NCBI GenBank assembly: GCA_026708115.1
Contig: JAPOVL010000046.1
Location: 62,001-126,000, forward strand
Length of the DNA: 64,000 nucleotides
From: Chloroflexota bacterium
GTDB lineage: Bacteria > Chloroflexota > Anaerolineae > Aggregatilineales > Phototrophicaceae
Reading direction: 5' to 3'
The position numbers and the translations under genes were made by a program. Shown one piece after another: positions 44,239 through 52,880 of this stretch (positions are counted from its first letter, which is position 1; each line of letters opens with the position of its first letter). Under the pieces are notes generated by a model. The model saw nothing but the letters and a program-made list of their open reading frames with translations, was not told the DNA's origin and made no database searches.

Positions 44239-45480
44239 GTGAGTCAATCATCCGGATTCGCGAGAGGCGCTTGGGTCTCTCGCCTCAACCGACTCGTAGA
44301 CTTTTCACCAGTGATCGTCGCTTTGGTGCTGGCGCTGCTTGTGGCTTCGGTTTTGCTGCTGGCTCTTAATGCCAACCCTCTGGAAGCCTATGCCGCCATG
44401 TGGGAAGGCGCTGCCGGAAAGGAAAACGCCACTGCCGAGACGCTGGTGAAGGCGACGCCGATTCTCTTCGTCGGTATCGGCATCACCATCGCCTTCCGCG
44501 GCGGGATGATCAACATCGGCGGCGAGGGGCAAATGATCGCCGGCGCTCTGGCGGGCGTAACCATCGCGCTGATCCTGGGAGAAATGCGCGTTCCGCCGGA
44601 GTTGGCCAAGGAAAAGGGCGCATTCGATCTGATCATCGTTACCTGCTCATTGATTGGCGGTTTTCTGGCCGGCGCGCTCTATGGCGGGTTGGCCGGTTTC
44701 CTCAAAGCCTATTTTGATGTCAATGAGATTTTGAGCACCATCATGCTCAACCAGATCGCCGTACAAATGATGAATTTTTTGCTCAACGGTATTCTGCTCG
44801 ATCCCGCAGAGGCGGGTGTCAACAATATACCCAAGACCGCGCGGCTGGTCACTGCGGCGCAGTTGCCGCGCTTGTCCCTGCCCATCGGCGATCCGCATCT
44901 CTTCGCGCGAACGCGCTTGCACTGGGGGCTGATCATCGCCATCGTACTGGCGGTGATCATTTACATTTTCTTGTGGCGCACGTCCCTGGGATATCGGATC
45001 CGCGCCGTTGGGGAAAACCAGCGCGCCTCGAGCTACGCCGGCATCAACGTCAAGAGGCAGATGATGTTCTCCATGTTCCTGGCGGGCGGGTTCGCCGGAT
45101 TGGCAGGTGTCGTGCAGGTCCTCGGACTGCAATATCGCTTGCAAACCGACGGATCGCCGGCCGGCTTCACCGGCGCTGCCGGCTTTAACGGCATTGTGGC
45201 GGCGCTCTTCGGCGGGCTTAATCCGATTGGTGCGATACCGGCGGCGGCCTTCTTCGGCGGGCTATTGGTGGGCGCGCAGAAAATGCAGCGCGAACTTGGC
45301 GTGCCCGCTTCGTTGATCACCGCGGTGAACGGCTTGATCGTGGTTTTTGTCGTCAGCAGCGAAATCTTCATCTTGCAGCGCAGCAAGCGGCGGGTGAGCC
45401 TGCAGGAAACACCGGACAACCTTGGTTCGGGCGGGGGCAAGCCCGCTGATCGCGCATCGCCAGACGAGGGAAGCGGCTGA
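44239..45480 (+). CDS. nucleoside-type (BMP family) ABC transporter permease
   Basis: 413 residues with about ten hydrophobic segments. Conserved stretches IAFRGGMINIGGEGQMIAGA, NEILSTIMLNQIA and TGAAGFNGIVAALFGGLNPIG are characteristic of the permease pair used with BMP/Med binding proteins, whose known ligands are purine nucleosides. The start is a GTG after a short purine-rich stretch. A hydrophilic tail ends ETPDNLGSGGGKPADR. The stop overlaps the next start by 1 base. The operon runs permease, permease, binding protein, binding protein, ATPase. Confidence 0.9.
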   Translation: MSQSSGFARGAWVSRLNRLVDFSPVIVALVLALLVASVLLLALNANPLEAYAAMWEGAAGKENATAETLVKATPILFVGIGITIAFRGGMINIGGEGQMIAGALAGVTIALILGEMRVPPELAKEKGAFDLIIVTCSLIGGFLAGALYGGLAGFLKAYFDVNEILSTIMLNQIAVQMMNFLLNGILLDPAEAGVNNIPKTARLVTAAQLPRLSLPIGDPHLFARTRLHWGLIIAIVLAVIIYIFLWRTSLGYRIRAVGENQRASSYAGINVKRQMMFSMFLAGGFAGLAGVVQVLGLQYRLQTDGSPAGFTGAAGFNGIVAALFGGLNPIGAIPAAAFFGGLLVGAQKMQRELGVPASLITAVNGLIVVFVVSSEIFILQRSKRRVSLQETPDNLGSGGGKPADRASPDEGSG

Positions 45481-46430
45481 TGGAACTCGATGCCATTTTC
45501 ACCGCCAGCGTTTTCGCCTCCGCCATTCGGCTGGCCACTCCCTATATCTTCGCGGCACTGGGCGAGACCTTCGCGCAACGCAGCGGCGTATTGAACCTCG
45601 GCGTCGACGGCATGATGCTGATGGGCGCCTTCACCGGCTTTTATGCCGTTTTCATCACGCAGCAAGAAGGAACCCTGAGCGAGCCGCTGAGTCTGCTCTT
45701 CGGGGTATTGATCGCCTTGATCGTGGGCGGCTTGATGGGCTTGGCCATGGCCTTCGTCAGCGTGACGCTAAAGGCCAAGCAAGGTATCAGCGGCATCGGC
45801 GTTTATCTCTTTGGACTGGGCTTGAGCGAGCTCTTGTTCCAGCAATGGGTGGGAACGCCGAAATCGGTCAGCGGCTTCCCGCGCATCACCTTCCCGTACT
45901 TGTCGGATATACCGGTGCTGGGCCAGATCTTCTTTCACCACAATCTGCTGGTTTATGTCGCATTTGCGCTGGTGCCGATTTCGGCCTTTGTGCTCAACCG
46001 GACGACCTTCGGCTTGATGATCCGCGCAGTGGGGCAGAATCCCGAAGCTGCCGATGCCATGGGCGTCAGCGTAGCGCGGGTGCGCTATGCGACGACGACC
46101 ATCGGCGGCATGTTGGCAGGCTTGGCCGGGGCTTCGCTGTCAATCGCGCTGATCAACCTGTTTCAGCAGAATTTGACCGCCGGCCAAGGTTTTATCGCGG
46201 TGGCCTTGGTCTATTTCGGCGGCTGGCGTCCCTGGGCGGTGGCGGCCGGGGCCATGCTCTTCAGTTTCGTCAATGCCTTGCAATTGCAGATCAAGGTGAT
46301 CGGTCTGGATATTCCGTCGGAGTTTGCAGTCATGGCGCCCTATGTCATCACCATCATCGCCCTGGTTTTCGCCTCCAAGCGGCAAGAACAGCCTACCGCC
46401 TTGACCAAGCCCTATGAACGCGGAGAATAG
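45480..46430 (+). CDS. nucleoside-type (BMP family) ABC transporter permease, second subunit
   Basis: 316 residues with about eight hydrophobic segments. AALGETFAQRSGVLNLGVDG and the loop GQNPEAADAMGVSVARVRY correspond to blocks in the partner permease, and AGQGFIAVALVYFGGWRPW is the conserved end region of this family. It forms the second half of the inner-membrane channel. The ATG shares its first base with the stop of the preceding permease. Confidence 0.9.
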   Translation: MELDAIFTASVFASAIRLATPYIFAALGETFAQRSGVLNLGVDGMMLMGAFTGFYAVFITQQEGTLSEPLSLLFGVLIALIVGGLMGLAMAFVSVTLKAKQGISGIGVYLFGLGLSELLFQQWVGTPKSVSGFPRITFPYLSDIPVLGQIFFHHNLLVYVAFALVPISAFVLNRTTFGLMIRAVGQNPEAADAMGVSVARVRYATTTIGGMLAGLAGASLSIALINLFQQNLTAGQGFIAVALVYFGGWRPWAVAAGAMLFSFVNALQLQIKVIGLDIPSEFAVMAPYVITIIALVFASKRQEQPTALTKPYERGE

Positions 46431-46492
46431 GCGCTCCCAGGTCGATAATGGCCTGCGTGCTTTTTGAATACTAGATTGACTGAGGACAGATC

Positions 46493-47530
46493 ATGAAAAA
46501 GAGACTACTGATTATCCTTGTTTTCGTCCTGGCTTGGGCGGGGACTGCCTCCCTGGCGCAGGATGACGTTTTTCGCGTAGCGGCGCTGATGCCAAGCGCG
46601 ATCAACGATCTGGCATTCAGCCAGAGCATGTACGACGGTTTGACGGCTGTCCAGAACGAATTGGGCGCGGAGGCCTTTCAGTTCGACGTGCAAGACAGCA
46701 CCTACATCGTTGATGACGCCGCGGTGGCCTTGCGCGACTGGGCGGCTTCCGGCGACTATCAATTGGTGATCGCGCACGGTTCGCAGTACGGGCCGATCGT
46801 CGAGGAGTTGGCCAGCGAGTTCACCGACGTTTCTTTCGCCTGGGGGACTCGACAAGATACCTTCGGCATGGACAACGTATACAGCTACGCCGCCGCCTCC
46901 GATGAAGGCGGCTATTTCAACGGCGTGCTGGCCGCGCATCTGACCGAATCACGCGTGATTGGCCTGGTCGGCCCTATCGAAGTCGGCGACGGCAAGCTCT
47001 ATGCCGACGGCTTCGCCAATGGTGTGGCTTCTGTCGACCCGGATATTGATGTCAATATCGTTTTCATCGGCTCCTTCAGCGACGTGCCGCTGGCGACTGA
47101 AGCCGCGGAGACGCACATCGCGAACGGTGCGGACATCCTGACCGGCACCGCGCAAATGGTTGTCGGTCCTATCGCCGCCGCCAAGGAAAACGATGTGCTC
47201 TGGTTCGGTTCCGATTCCAGCCAGGACGAGCTATCCGGGGATATCGGCGTCGCCTTCCAGATTTACAAATGGGATGTGCTCTTGCTGGACATGATCCGCA
47301 AGATCGGCGAAGGCGACCTCGGTGGCGAGTATTATGTGCTGACGCTGGAGAACGAAGGCCTGGTGATGGAATTCGACCAGGACTTCGAGATCAGCGACGA
47401 ATTGATGGCAGTAGCGGAAGAGACCATCGCCGGTATCGTATCTGGCGAAATCGTGCCGATTCCCGCCATGGACGATGATATGGCTGAAGAGAGCGAGGAG
47501 GAAGACGACGGGGAGGATAGCGAGGACTGA
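46493..47530 (+). CDS. BMP family nucleoside-binding protein with acidic tail
   Basis: 345 residues with a type I signal peptide (LLIILVFVLAWAGTASLA). BMP-family blocks are ALMPSAINDLAFSQSMYDG, LVIAHGSQYGPIVEEL, YAAASDEGGYFNGVLAA and THIANGADILTGTAQMVV. It would deliver a purine nucleoside or similar ligand to the two permeases. Residues from about 322 to the end form a strongly acidic, Glu/Asp-rich tail (DDDMAEESEEEDDGEDSED) that is not typical of the family and is absent in the paralog downstream. GAGGA lies six bases before the ATG. Confidence 0.88.
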   Translation: MKKRLLIILVFVLAWAGTASLAQDDVFRVAALMPSAINDLAFSQSMYDGLTAVQNELGAEAFQFDVQDSTYIVDDAAVALRDWAASGDYQLVIAHGSQYGPIVEELASEFTDVSFAWGTRQDTFGMDNVYSYAAASDEGGYFNGVLAAHLTESRVIGLVGPIEVGDGKLYADGFANGVASVDPDIDVNIVFIGSFSDVPLATEAAETHIANGADILTGTAQMVVGPIAAAKENDVLWFGSDSSQDELSGDIGVAFQIYKWDVLLLDMIRKIGEGDLGGEYYVLTLENEGLVMEFDQDFEISDELMAVAEETIAGIVSGEIVPIPAMDDDMAEESEEEDDGEDSED

Positions 47531-47625
47531 TATTTACAAACAGTCGCCACTCGCTATAACATAGTTTATTCACGGGCGATTCCGTCCGGATTAAAGTCAA
47601 CTGTCCAGTTAAGGAGAAAGTAACG

Positions 47626-48513
47626 ATGAGAAAAGCATTACTTCTTACCCTGATCCTCGCCCTGTTTATAGGGGTGATGCCGAGCATGGCGCAAGATGTC
47701 TTTCGCGTGGCGGCGGTAGCGCCCAGCGCGACAAACGACCTCGCCTTCAGTCAGAGCATGTACGACGGGCTGATGGCGATACAGGCGCAGATGGGCGAAG
47801 ACGCCTTCCAGTTCGACTTCCAGGATGGCACCTTCATCGTTGATGACGCTGCGGTGGCGCTGCGTGAATGGGCGGCCTCGGGCGATTACGATCTGGTGAT
47901 CGCGCATGGCTCGCAATTCGGTTCAGTCGTTGAAGAGCTCGCGGGCGAGTTCTCCGAGGTTTCCTTCGCCTGGGGCACAGACGAAGAGACCTTCGGAATG
48001 GATAACGTCTTCGCTTATACCGCCGCCTCCGATGAGGGCGGTTTCGTCAACGGCGTCATCGCGGGTTTGATGACCGAATCCAACGTCATCGGCGTAGTCG
48101 GCCCGATTGAAGTTGGCGACGCCAAGCTCTATGTTGACGGCTTCGTGGCTGGCGTCGCGGCTTCCAACGCCGATGCCACGGTTAATGTGGTCTATATCCA
48201 GTCCTTCAGCGATGTCCCGCTGGCGACCGAAGCCGCGGAAACCCATATCGCCAATGGCGCGGATATCTTGACCGGCACTGCCCAGATGGTGGTTGGCGCA
48301 ATCGCCGTCGGTAACGAGAATGGCGCGCGCTGGTTCGGCACCCAAGCCAGCCAAGCCGACTTGGCCGGCGATTCCGCCGTCGCCTTCCAAGTCTACAAGT
48401 GGGAGGTTATTTTGGCCGACATCATCGACAACATCCAGATGGGCACCCTCGGCGGCCAATCTTACGCGCTGACGCTGGCAAACGGCGGCCTGGTCATGGA
48501 GTTCGCTGGCTAG
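47626..48513 (+). CDS. BMP family nucleoside-binding protein, shorter paralog
   Basis: 295 residues, clearly a duplicate of the previous gene: shared blocks include DLAFSQSMYDGL, IVDDAAVALREWAASGDY, VVGPIEVGDAKLY and SFSDVPLATEAAETHIANG. It ends at NGGLVMEFAG, where the paralog continues with DQDFEISDELMAVAEETIAG and the acidic tail, so the last helix is missing. Signal peptide: LLLTLILALFIGVMPSMA. AAGGAG precedes the ATG. Either it folds without that helix or it is a recently truncated copy. Confidence 0.88.
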   Translation: MRKALLLTLILALFIGVMPSMAQDVFRVAAVAPSATNDLAFSQSMYDGLMAIQAQMGEDAFQFDFQDGTFIVDDAAVALREWAASGDYDLVIAHGSQFGSVVEELAGEFSEVSFAWGTDEETFGMDNVFAYTAASDEGGFVNGVIAGLMTESNVIGVVGPIEVGDAKLYVDGFVAGVAASNADATVNVVYIQSFSDVPLATEAAETHIANGADILTGTAQMVVGAIAVGNENGARWFGTQASQADLAGDSAVAFQVYKWEVILADIIDNIQMGTLGGQSYALTLANGGLVMEFAG

Positions 48514-48543
48514 ACCCGCCGTCTATCGCAGTTCGAGTTACGC

Positions 48544-48568
48544 CGGGGCGACCTGCTGGGTCGCCCCG
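48544..48568 (+). promoter_or_regulatory. intercistronic hairpin after the second BMP gene
   Basis: CGGGGCGACC-TGCTG-GGTCGCCCCG is a perfect 10-bp stem with a 5-base loop and no T-run, between the binding-protein and ATPase genes. It probably stabilises the upstream mRNA or limits read-through. Confidence 0.6.
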
Positions 48569-48596
48569 CTCCACATTCCCGCACGAGTCTAAACCG

Positions 48597-50138
48597 ATGA
48601 CCGACAACTTGCTGCCTACCGGGCACCGGCCCATCGACAAACTGGATATGATCGGCATCGTCAAGCGCTTTCCCGGCGTCCTGGCGGCCGACAAAATCGA
48701 CTTCGATGTCAAATCCGGCGAGATTCACGCCTTGCTGGGCGAGAATGGCGCCGGCAAATCCACGTTGATGAAAATGCTCTATGGCTTATACCATCCGGAC
48801 GAGGGAGAGATCCTGATCAATGGCAGCCAGACGGCAATCAGCAACCCGCAAGACGCCATCGGACACGGTATCGGCATGATCCACCAGCATTTCATGCTGG
48901 TCCCCTCCTTGACCGTCGCCGAGAATATCGCGCTGGGCATGAAGTCGTCGCGCGGGCCGCGCCTCGACCTCGATGTGGTCAGCCGGCGCGTGATAGAACT
49001 CTCGGAGATTTACAATCTCAAGGTCAACCCGGATCTGCCGATTTGGCAATTGGCGGTGGGCGAACAGCAGCGCGTCGAGATCCTGCGGGCGCTTTACAAA
49101 GGCGCGGCTTTGCTCATCCTGGATGAACCGACCGCCGTTCTTACGCCGCAGGAAGTGGATGGCCTGTTCCGCATTCTCAATCAACTGGCCGACGATGGAC
49201 ACGCGCTGGTATTCATTTCGCACAAATTACACGAGGTGCTGGAGATCAGCCACCGCGTTACCGTCTTGCGCGACGGCAGGCGCGTCAACTCGATCCCCAC
49301 CAGCGCAGCCACCCGACCCAAGCTGGCCGAGATGATGGTCGGGCGTCCGGTCTTGCTCGAATACGAGAAAAACGCCGCCGATGCCCAGGGCGACCGCCTG
49401 GTGCTGGACGGCGTCAGCGCGCTGAGCAACCGCGGCACCGTTGGCTTGGACAATGTCTCCTTGCGGCTGCGCGGCGGCGAGATCGTGGGCGTGGCCGGCG
49501 TTTCCGGCAATGGCCAGCAAGAGTTGGCGCAGTGCATCACCGGCTTGCGAGAAGCCACTGACGGCAAAGTTGTAGTCGATGGGATCGATGTCACCAACGC
49601 GCCGCCCTCGCGGCTGAACGCCATGGGACTGTCCTACATCCCCGAGGAGCGCATGATCGACGGCGTGATCAAGGAATTCAGCGTCGCCGAAAATTACGTC
49701 TTGCAAGATCACGGCCATCCCAAGTTCACGACCGCCAGAATTTTTATGCTCTTCCGCAAGATCCGCGAGGCCTGCCGCCAAGCCATTAAGATCTACGAGA
49801 TCAAAACGCCAGGCACCGAGACGCTGGTCAAGAGCCTGTCCGGCGGGAATATCCAGAAGTTGGTGCTGGCGCGGGAGCTATCGCGCGCGCCCGGCGTGCT
49901 GATCGCGGCGCAGCCCACGCGCGGCGTCGATATCGGCGCGACCGAGTACATCCATCAGCGCCTGCTGGACGAGCGCGACAACGGCACCGCGATCTTGCTC
50001 ATCAGCGAGGACCTGGACGAGATCCGCGCCCTCTCCGACCGGATCATGGTGATGTACGAGGGCCAGATCGTGGGCGAGGTCGAGAACGTCGATGTCGATA
50101 TCGAGCATCTGGGACTGTTGATGACGGGTGGGAGCTGA
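48597..50138 (+). CDS. nucleoside-type ABC transporter ATP-binding protein, two ATPase domains
   Basis: 513 residues with tandem nucleotide-binding domains. The first has Walker A GENGAGKST, signature AVGEQQRVEI and Walker B LLILDEPTAVL. The second has a degenerate Walker A, GVSGNGQQEL, signature SLSGGNIQKLVLARE and VLIAAQPTRGVDIGA. This is the arrangement of sugar- and nucleoside-type importers (RbsA/NupO group), and it completes the operon. A longer frame reaches back to 48399, but that part overlaps the BMP gene in another frame; MTDNLLPTGHRP at 48597 precedes the conserved domain. Confidence 0.92.
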   Translation: MTDNLLPTGHRPIDKLDMIGIVKRFPGVLAADKIDFDVKSGEIHALLGENGAGKSTLMKMLYGLYHPDEGEILINGSQTAISNPQDAIGHGIGMIHQHFMLVPSLTVAENIALGMKSSRGPRLDLDVVSRRVIELSEIYNLKVNPDLPIWQLAVGEQQRVEILRALYKGAALLILDEPTAVLTPQEVDGLFRILNQLADDGHALVFISHKLHEVLEISHRVTVLRDGRRVNSIPTSAATRPKLAEMMVGRPVLLEYEKNAADAQGDRLVLDGVSALSNRGTVGLDNVSLRLRGGEIVGVAGVSGNGQQELAQCITGLREATDGKVVVDGIDVTNAPPSRLNAMGLSYIPEERMIDGVIKEFSVAENYVLQDHGHPKFTTARIFMLFRKIREACRQAIKIYEIKTPGTETLVKSLSGGNIQKLVLARELSRAPGVLIAAQPTRGVDIGATEYIHQRLLDERDNGTAILLISEDLDEIRALSDRIMVMYEGQIVGEVENVDVDIEHLGLLMTGGS

Positions 50139-50144
50139 TCTCCC

Positions 50145-50858
50145 TCAGCCCGCTCGCTTCCAGCCACCTTCGGCATCCTTCTCCCAGCCAGGAGGCAGAT
50201 CCAGGCGACAAGACGACGGGATGCGCGGTTCACCAGGCGCTACGTCGTATTCGATATGGACTTTGCTGCCCGTAACCGCACTGATGAAATTTCCCATCAC
50301 GATGGTTGCTTGATTCTCCGCCCGTTTGAGAATTCCGCTCTCTAGGGCGTCCTGCACAAAACGCTCCATCGATAGATGCCGACCAATTATGCTCATATCA
50401 TCCCAAAAATCGTCAAAACATGTTGCCGTACCTCCGCCGCTTTTGGCATATTGGTCAAAATACTCGTTACGACAACTAGTGATTGCCGGAGCCGGCGATT
50501 CTACTGTAAAGACATCTTTGTCGTCGTCATAACGAATGCTATCTTCATCAATATCCGATATGTCGATTCCAGCTTCTATCACACTTTGTGATACATGATT
50601 TGCTTCATACCCACATAGAGATGTTGATGCTCTGACATTCACATTTGCATGCGCGACTTCTACGCTCAAAGTGACCAACTTCCCCAGTGGCTGTATGCCA
50701 TTTACTATAGTGCGCGTTGTACTTCCTTGCACGGATGGAGAAACACCAAGAACGCTCCCCAAAGAAGGTATCAACCCGATAAGCGGATTGACTATAGCTA
50801 TCCCAATTACGAGCGCAACAAGCGAGAAAACTATCACCCAAAAAACTGTGGATTTCAT
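50145..50858 (-). CDS. DUF4230-like membrane-anchored protein
   Basis: 237 residues. One N-terminal hydrophobic anchor (VFWVIVFSLVALVIGIAIV) is followed by a soluble extracytoplasmic domain. The segment GIQPLGKLVTLSVEVAHANV and the later EAGIDISDIDEDSI resemble DUF4230 proteins, whose function is unknown. Four or five cysteines occur in the soluble part (LCGYE, SCRNE, ATCFDD, SSCRL). AAGGA lies seven bases before the ATG at 50858. It converges with the ABC ATPase gene, 6 bases away, and is more AT-rich than the flanking genes. Confidence 0.6.
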   Translation of the reverse strand: MKSTVFWVIVFSLVALVIGIAIVNPLIGLIPSLGSVLGVSPSVQGSTTRTIVNGIQPLGKLVTLSVEVAHANVNVRASTSLCGYEANHVSQSVIEAGIDISDIDEDSIRYDDDKDVFTVESPAPAITSCRNEYFDQYAKSGGGTATCFDDFWDDMSIIGRHLSMERFVQDALESGILKRAENQATIVMGNFISAVTGSKVHIEYDVAPGEPRIPSSCRLDLPPGWEKDAEGGWKRAG

Positions 50859-51061
50859 GAGCAATCCTTTCAGCAATTTGATCTTTGGCTTTACGTCTTA
50901 TTTGCGACAAGGGCAAGCATAGAGCTGCCGCCAAGTCTACCGTGCTTGATTCACATAATCTCGTTGTGGACGACTTTGCTCTTTAGTAGTATTACAGCAA
51001 AATAAGCAAAAAGTTGCGTACTGCTAAGATATCGGTTGAATGCACGGTAAATCATACAACG

Positions 51062-51922
51062 ATGCGCGCCTTCCCCCGCCTCTACCGCGCCATGAGCGCC
51101 TCCGTCGTGGAAGCCTTCTGCTTCGCCCACCCCCTGCCCAACGTGGCCCTGCACGTGCTCTGCGCCCCCTTCGCGCTGGAACTCACGCGGCTCGGCCTCA
51201 AAATGGAAGCCATGATCGCCCGGGACGGCCACCTGAGCGGCGCCAGTCGTTGGCTGGTCGAGATCGCCGCGCGCGCCCTGCACATCCAGGGCGCAGAGCA
51301 CGTGCCGACATCCGGTCCGGTGCTGTTCCTGGGCAACCACGCCGGGCTGGGCGACGCCTTCGCTTTGATTGCGGCCTCGCCCCGGCGGGATACCCAAGTC
51401 ATGGCCTATGATTTCGGCATCTTGCCCGGGCTAAGTGAGATGCGTCGGCATGTCATCGTGGTCGACGAGCGCGCGCCCTATTCGGCCATGAGAACGTCTC
51501 TTTGCCACCTGCGCCGGGGCAAATCGCTCTTGATTTATCCGCGTGGGCAAATCGAGGACGATCCCGCGCTGGCGCTCGAACCCGCCCTGGCGTCGCTGGC
51601 GGCATGGTCGCGCAGCATCGAGTTTTTCGCGCGCCATGTGCCGGATCTCGCCGTGGCGCCTTGCGCGGTCGGCGGTGTACTTTCGCGCCGGGCACTGCGC
51701 AACCCGGTCGTCCGTCAATACCGGGACAAGAACAAACGCCACTTCCTGGCGGCGACCTTCCAGATGATGTTCCCCTTTTATCGCGATCCGGTCATCAGCC
51801 TTCATTTCGGTCGCCCCCTGCGCGGCCAATCGGCCACCCAGGAGACTGTGCTGCGGCGGATGGCGGAGTTGATTCGCGCCGTCCATGCCGAGCAGCGCAG
51901 ATTGATAATTCGAGTACCATAA
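51062..51922 (+). CDS. acyltransferase of the PlsC type
   Basis: 286 residues. The glycerolipid acyltransferase pattern is visible: FLGNHAGLGDAFALI holds the catalytic H-x4-D (HAGLGD), and IYPRGQIEDD is a variant of the phosphate-binding FPEGT block. The family acylates lysophosphatidate or related acceptors at the inner membrane. The preceding residues (about 20-60) contain a hydrophobic stretch for membrane contact. The ATG at 51062 is preferred over a TTG at 51014. GC is higher than in the gene before it. The exporter genes follow on the same strand after a 94-base gap. Confidence 0.75.
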   Translation: MRAFPRLYRAMSASVVEAFCFAHPLPNVALHVLCAPFALELTRLGLKMEAMIARDGHLSGASRWLVEIAARALHIQGAEHVPTSGPVLFLGNHAGLGDAFALIAASPRRDTQVMAYDFGILPGLSEMRRHVIVVDERAPYSAMRTSLCHLRRGKSLLIYPRGQIEDDPALALEPALASLAAWSRSIEFFARHVPDLAVAPCAVGGVLSRRALRNPVVRQYRDKNKRHFLAATFQMMFPFYRDPVISLHFGRPLRGQSATQETVLRRMAELIRAVHAEQRRLIIRVP

Positions 51923-52016
51923 GGTGTATAAGGTCAAGCCGTTTCCACACTTCAAGTTTAGGCTGTTGCGGCGATAATAGCGGCGCTGATTGCGCGCAGG
52001 AAAGCTAGCTCCCAAG

Positions 52017-52823
52017 ATGAGCCATTGGTCGAATACCACGGCTTCAGCTAATCGCGCCCTCAAGTGGCGCAGCTACTGGAATCTGTTTCTATCTCTGGTC
52101 AGTCGCGATATTCGCGCGCGCTACCGCCGGACGATCCTGGGTCCGCTCTGGGCGATCATTCCCGCCATCTTGACGACGGCGATCTTCAGTTTTTTGCACC
52201 GGGTGGTCGAGATTGATACCGAAGGCGCGCCTCATCTGGTCTTCGTATTTGCAGCAACTGTGCCCTGGACCTATTTTCAGACATCGGTTATCCGCATTCC
52301 CTTTGGCATTCTTGCCAATGGCACGCTTCTGCGCAAGATGGCCGTCCCGCGCTTCATATTTCCCTTGGTTGTGCTGGCGACGACTTTCTTCGACTTTATC
52401 ATGTCGTCGATCGTGCTCTTCGTCGCTCTACTGCTTTATCAGATGCCAGTCACCTGGGCCTGGCTCTGGTTGCCTCTGCTGGTGGCGATGGTGAGCTTGC
52501 TGGCTTGGGGCGTCGGCATCGGCATTGCGGCTTTCACGGTATACCGGCGCGACATGCTGCATGGCTTGCAATATTTCATGCAAGTCTGGCTATTCTTGAC
52601 GCCCGTGATCTATTCGTCCAAAGAGTTGGCGAGCAATTTGCAGATCGTCTACCGGCTCAATCCGACGGTGGGCATCATTGATGGCTTCCGCCGGGTGTTG
52701 ATTTTCGGTCAGCCGCCCGATCCGGTGTCGCTGCTCATCAGTTTGGTCGTTACATTGCTGATTCTGCTGGTCGCCTTTCCGCTCTTTCAGGTCTTGTCAC
52801 AGTACTTTGCCGATGTTCTATAG
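52017..52823 (+). CDS. ABC-2 type exporter permease (Wzm-like)
   Basis: 268 residues with about six hydrophobic segments. VSRDIRARYRRTILGPLWAI is the typical cytoplasmic start of O-antigen/teichoic acid type ABC-2 permeases. It probably moves a lipid-linked glycan across the inner membrane together with the ATPase that follows. The ATG at 52017 lies just before this motif; an upstream TTG frame is not needed. The gap to the ATPase gene is 57 bases. No glycan-synthesis genes flank it. Confidence 0.88.
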   Translation: MSHWSNTTASANRALKWRSYWNLFLSLVSRDIRARYRRTILGPLWAIIPAILTTAIFSFLHRVVEIDTEGAPHLVFVFAATVPWTYFQTSVIRIPFGILANGTLLRKMAVPRFIFPLVVLATTFFDFIMSSIVLFVALLLYQMPVTWAWLWLPLLVAMVSLLAWGVGIGIAAFTVYRRDMLHGLQYFMQVWLFLTPVIYSSKELASNLQIVYRLNPTVGIIDGFRRVLIFGQPPDPVSLLISLVVTLLILLVAFPLFQVLSQYFADVL

Positions 52824-52880
52824 CGAAGGTCGGCATCCGAAATGTCTTGTTCGCGCCTGGCAGGCAAAGGATGATTCGAG

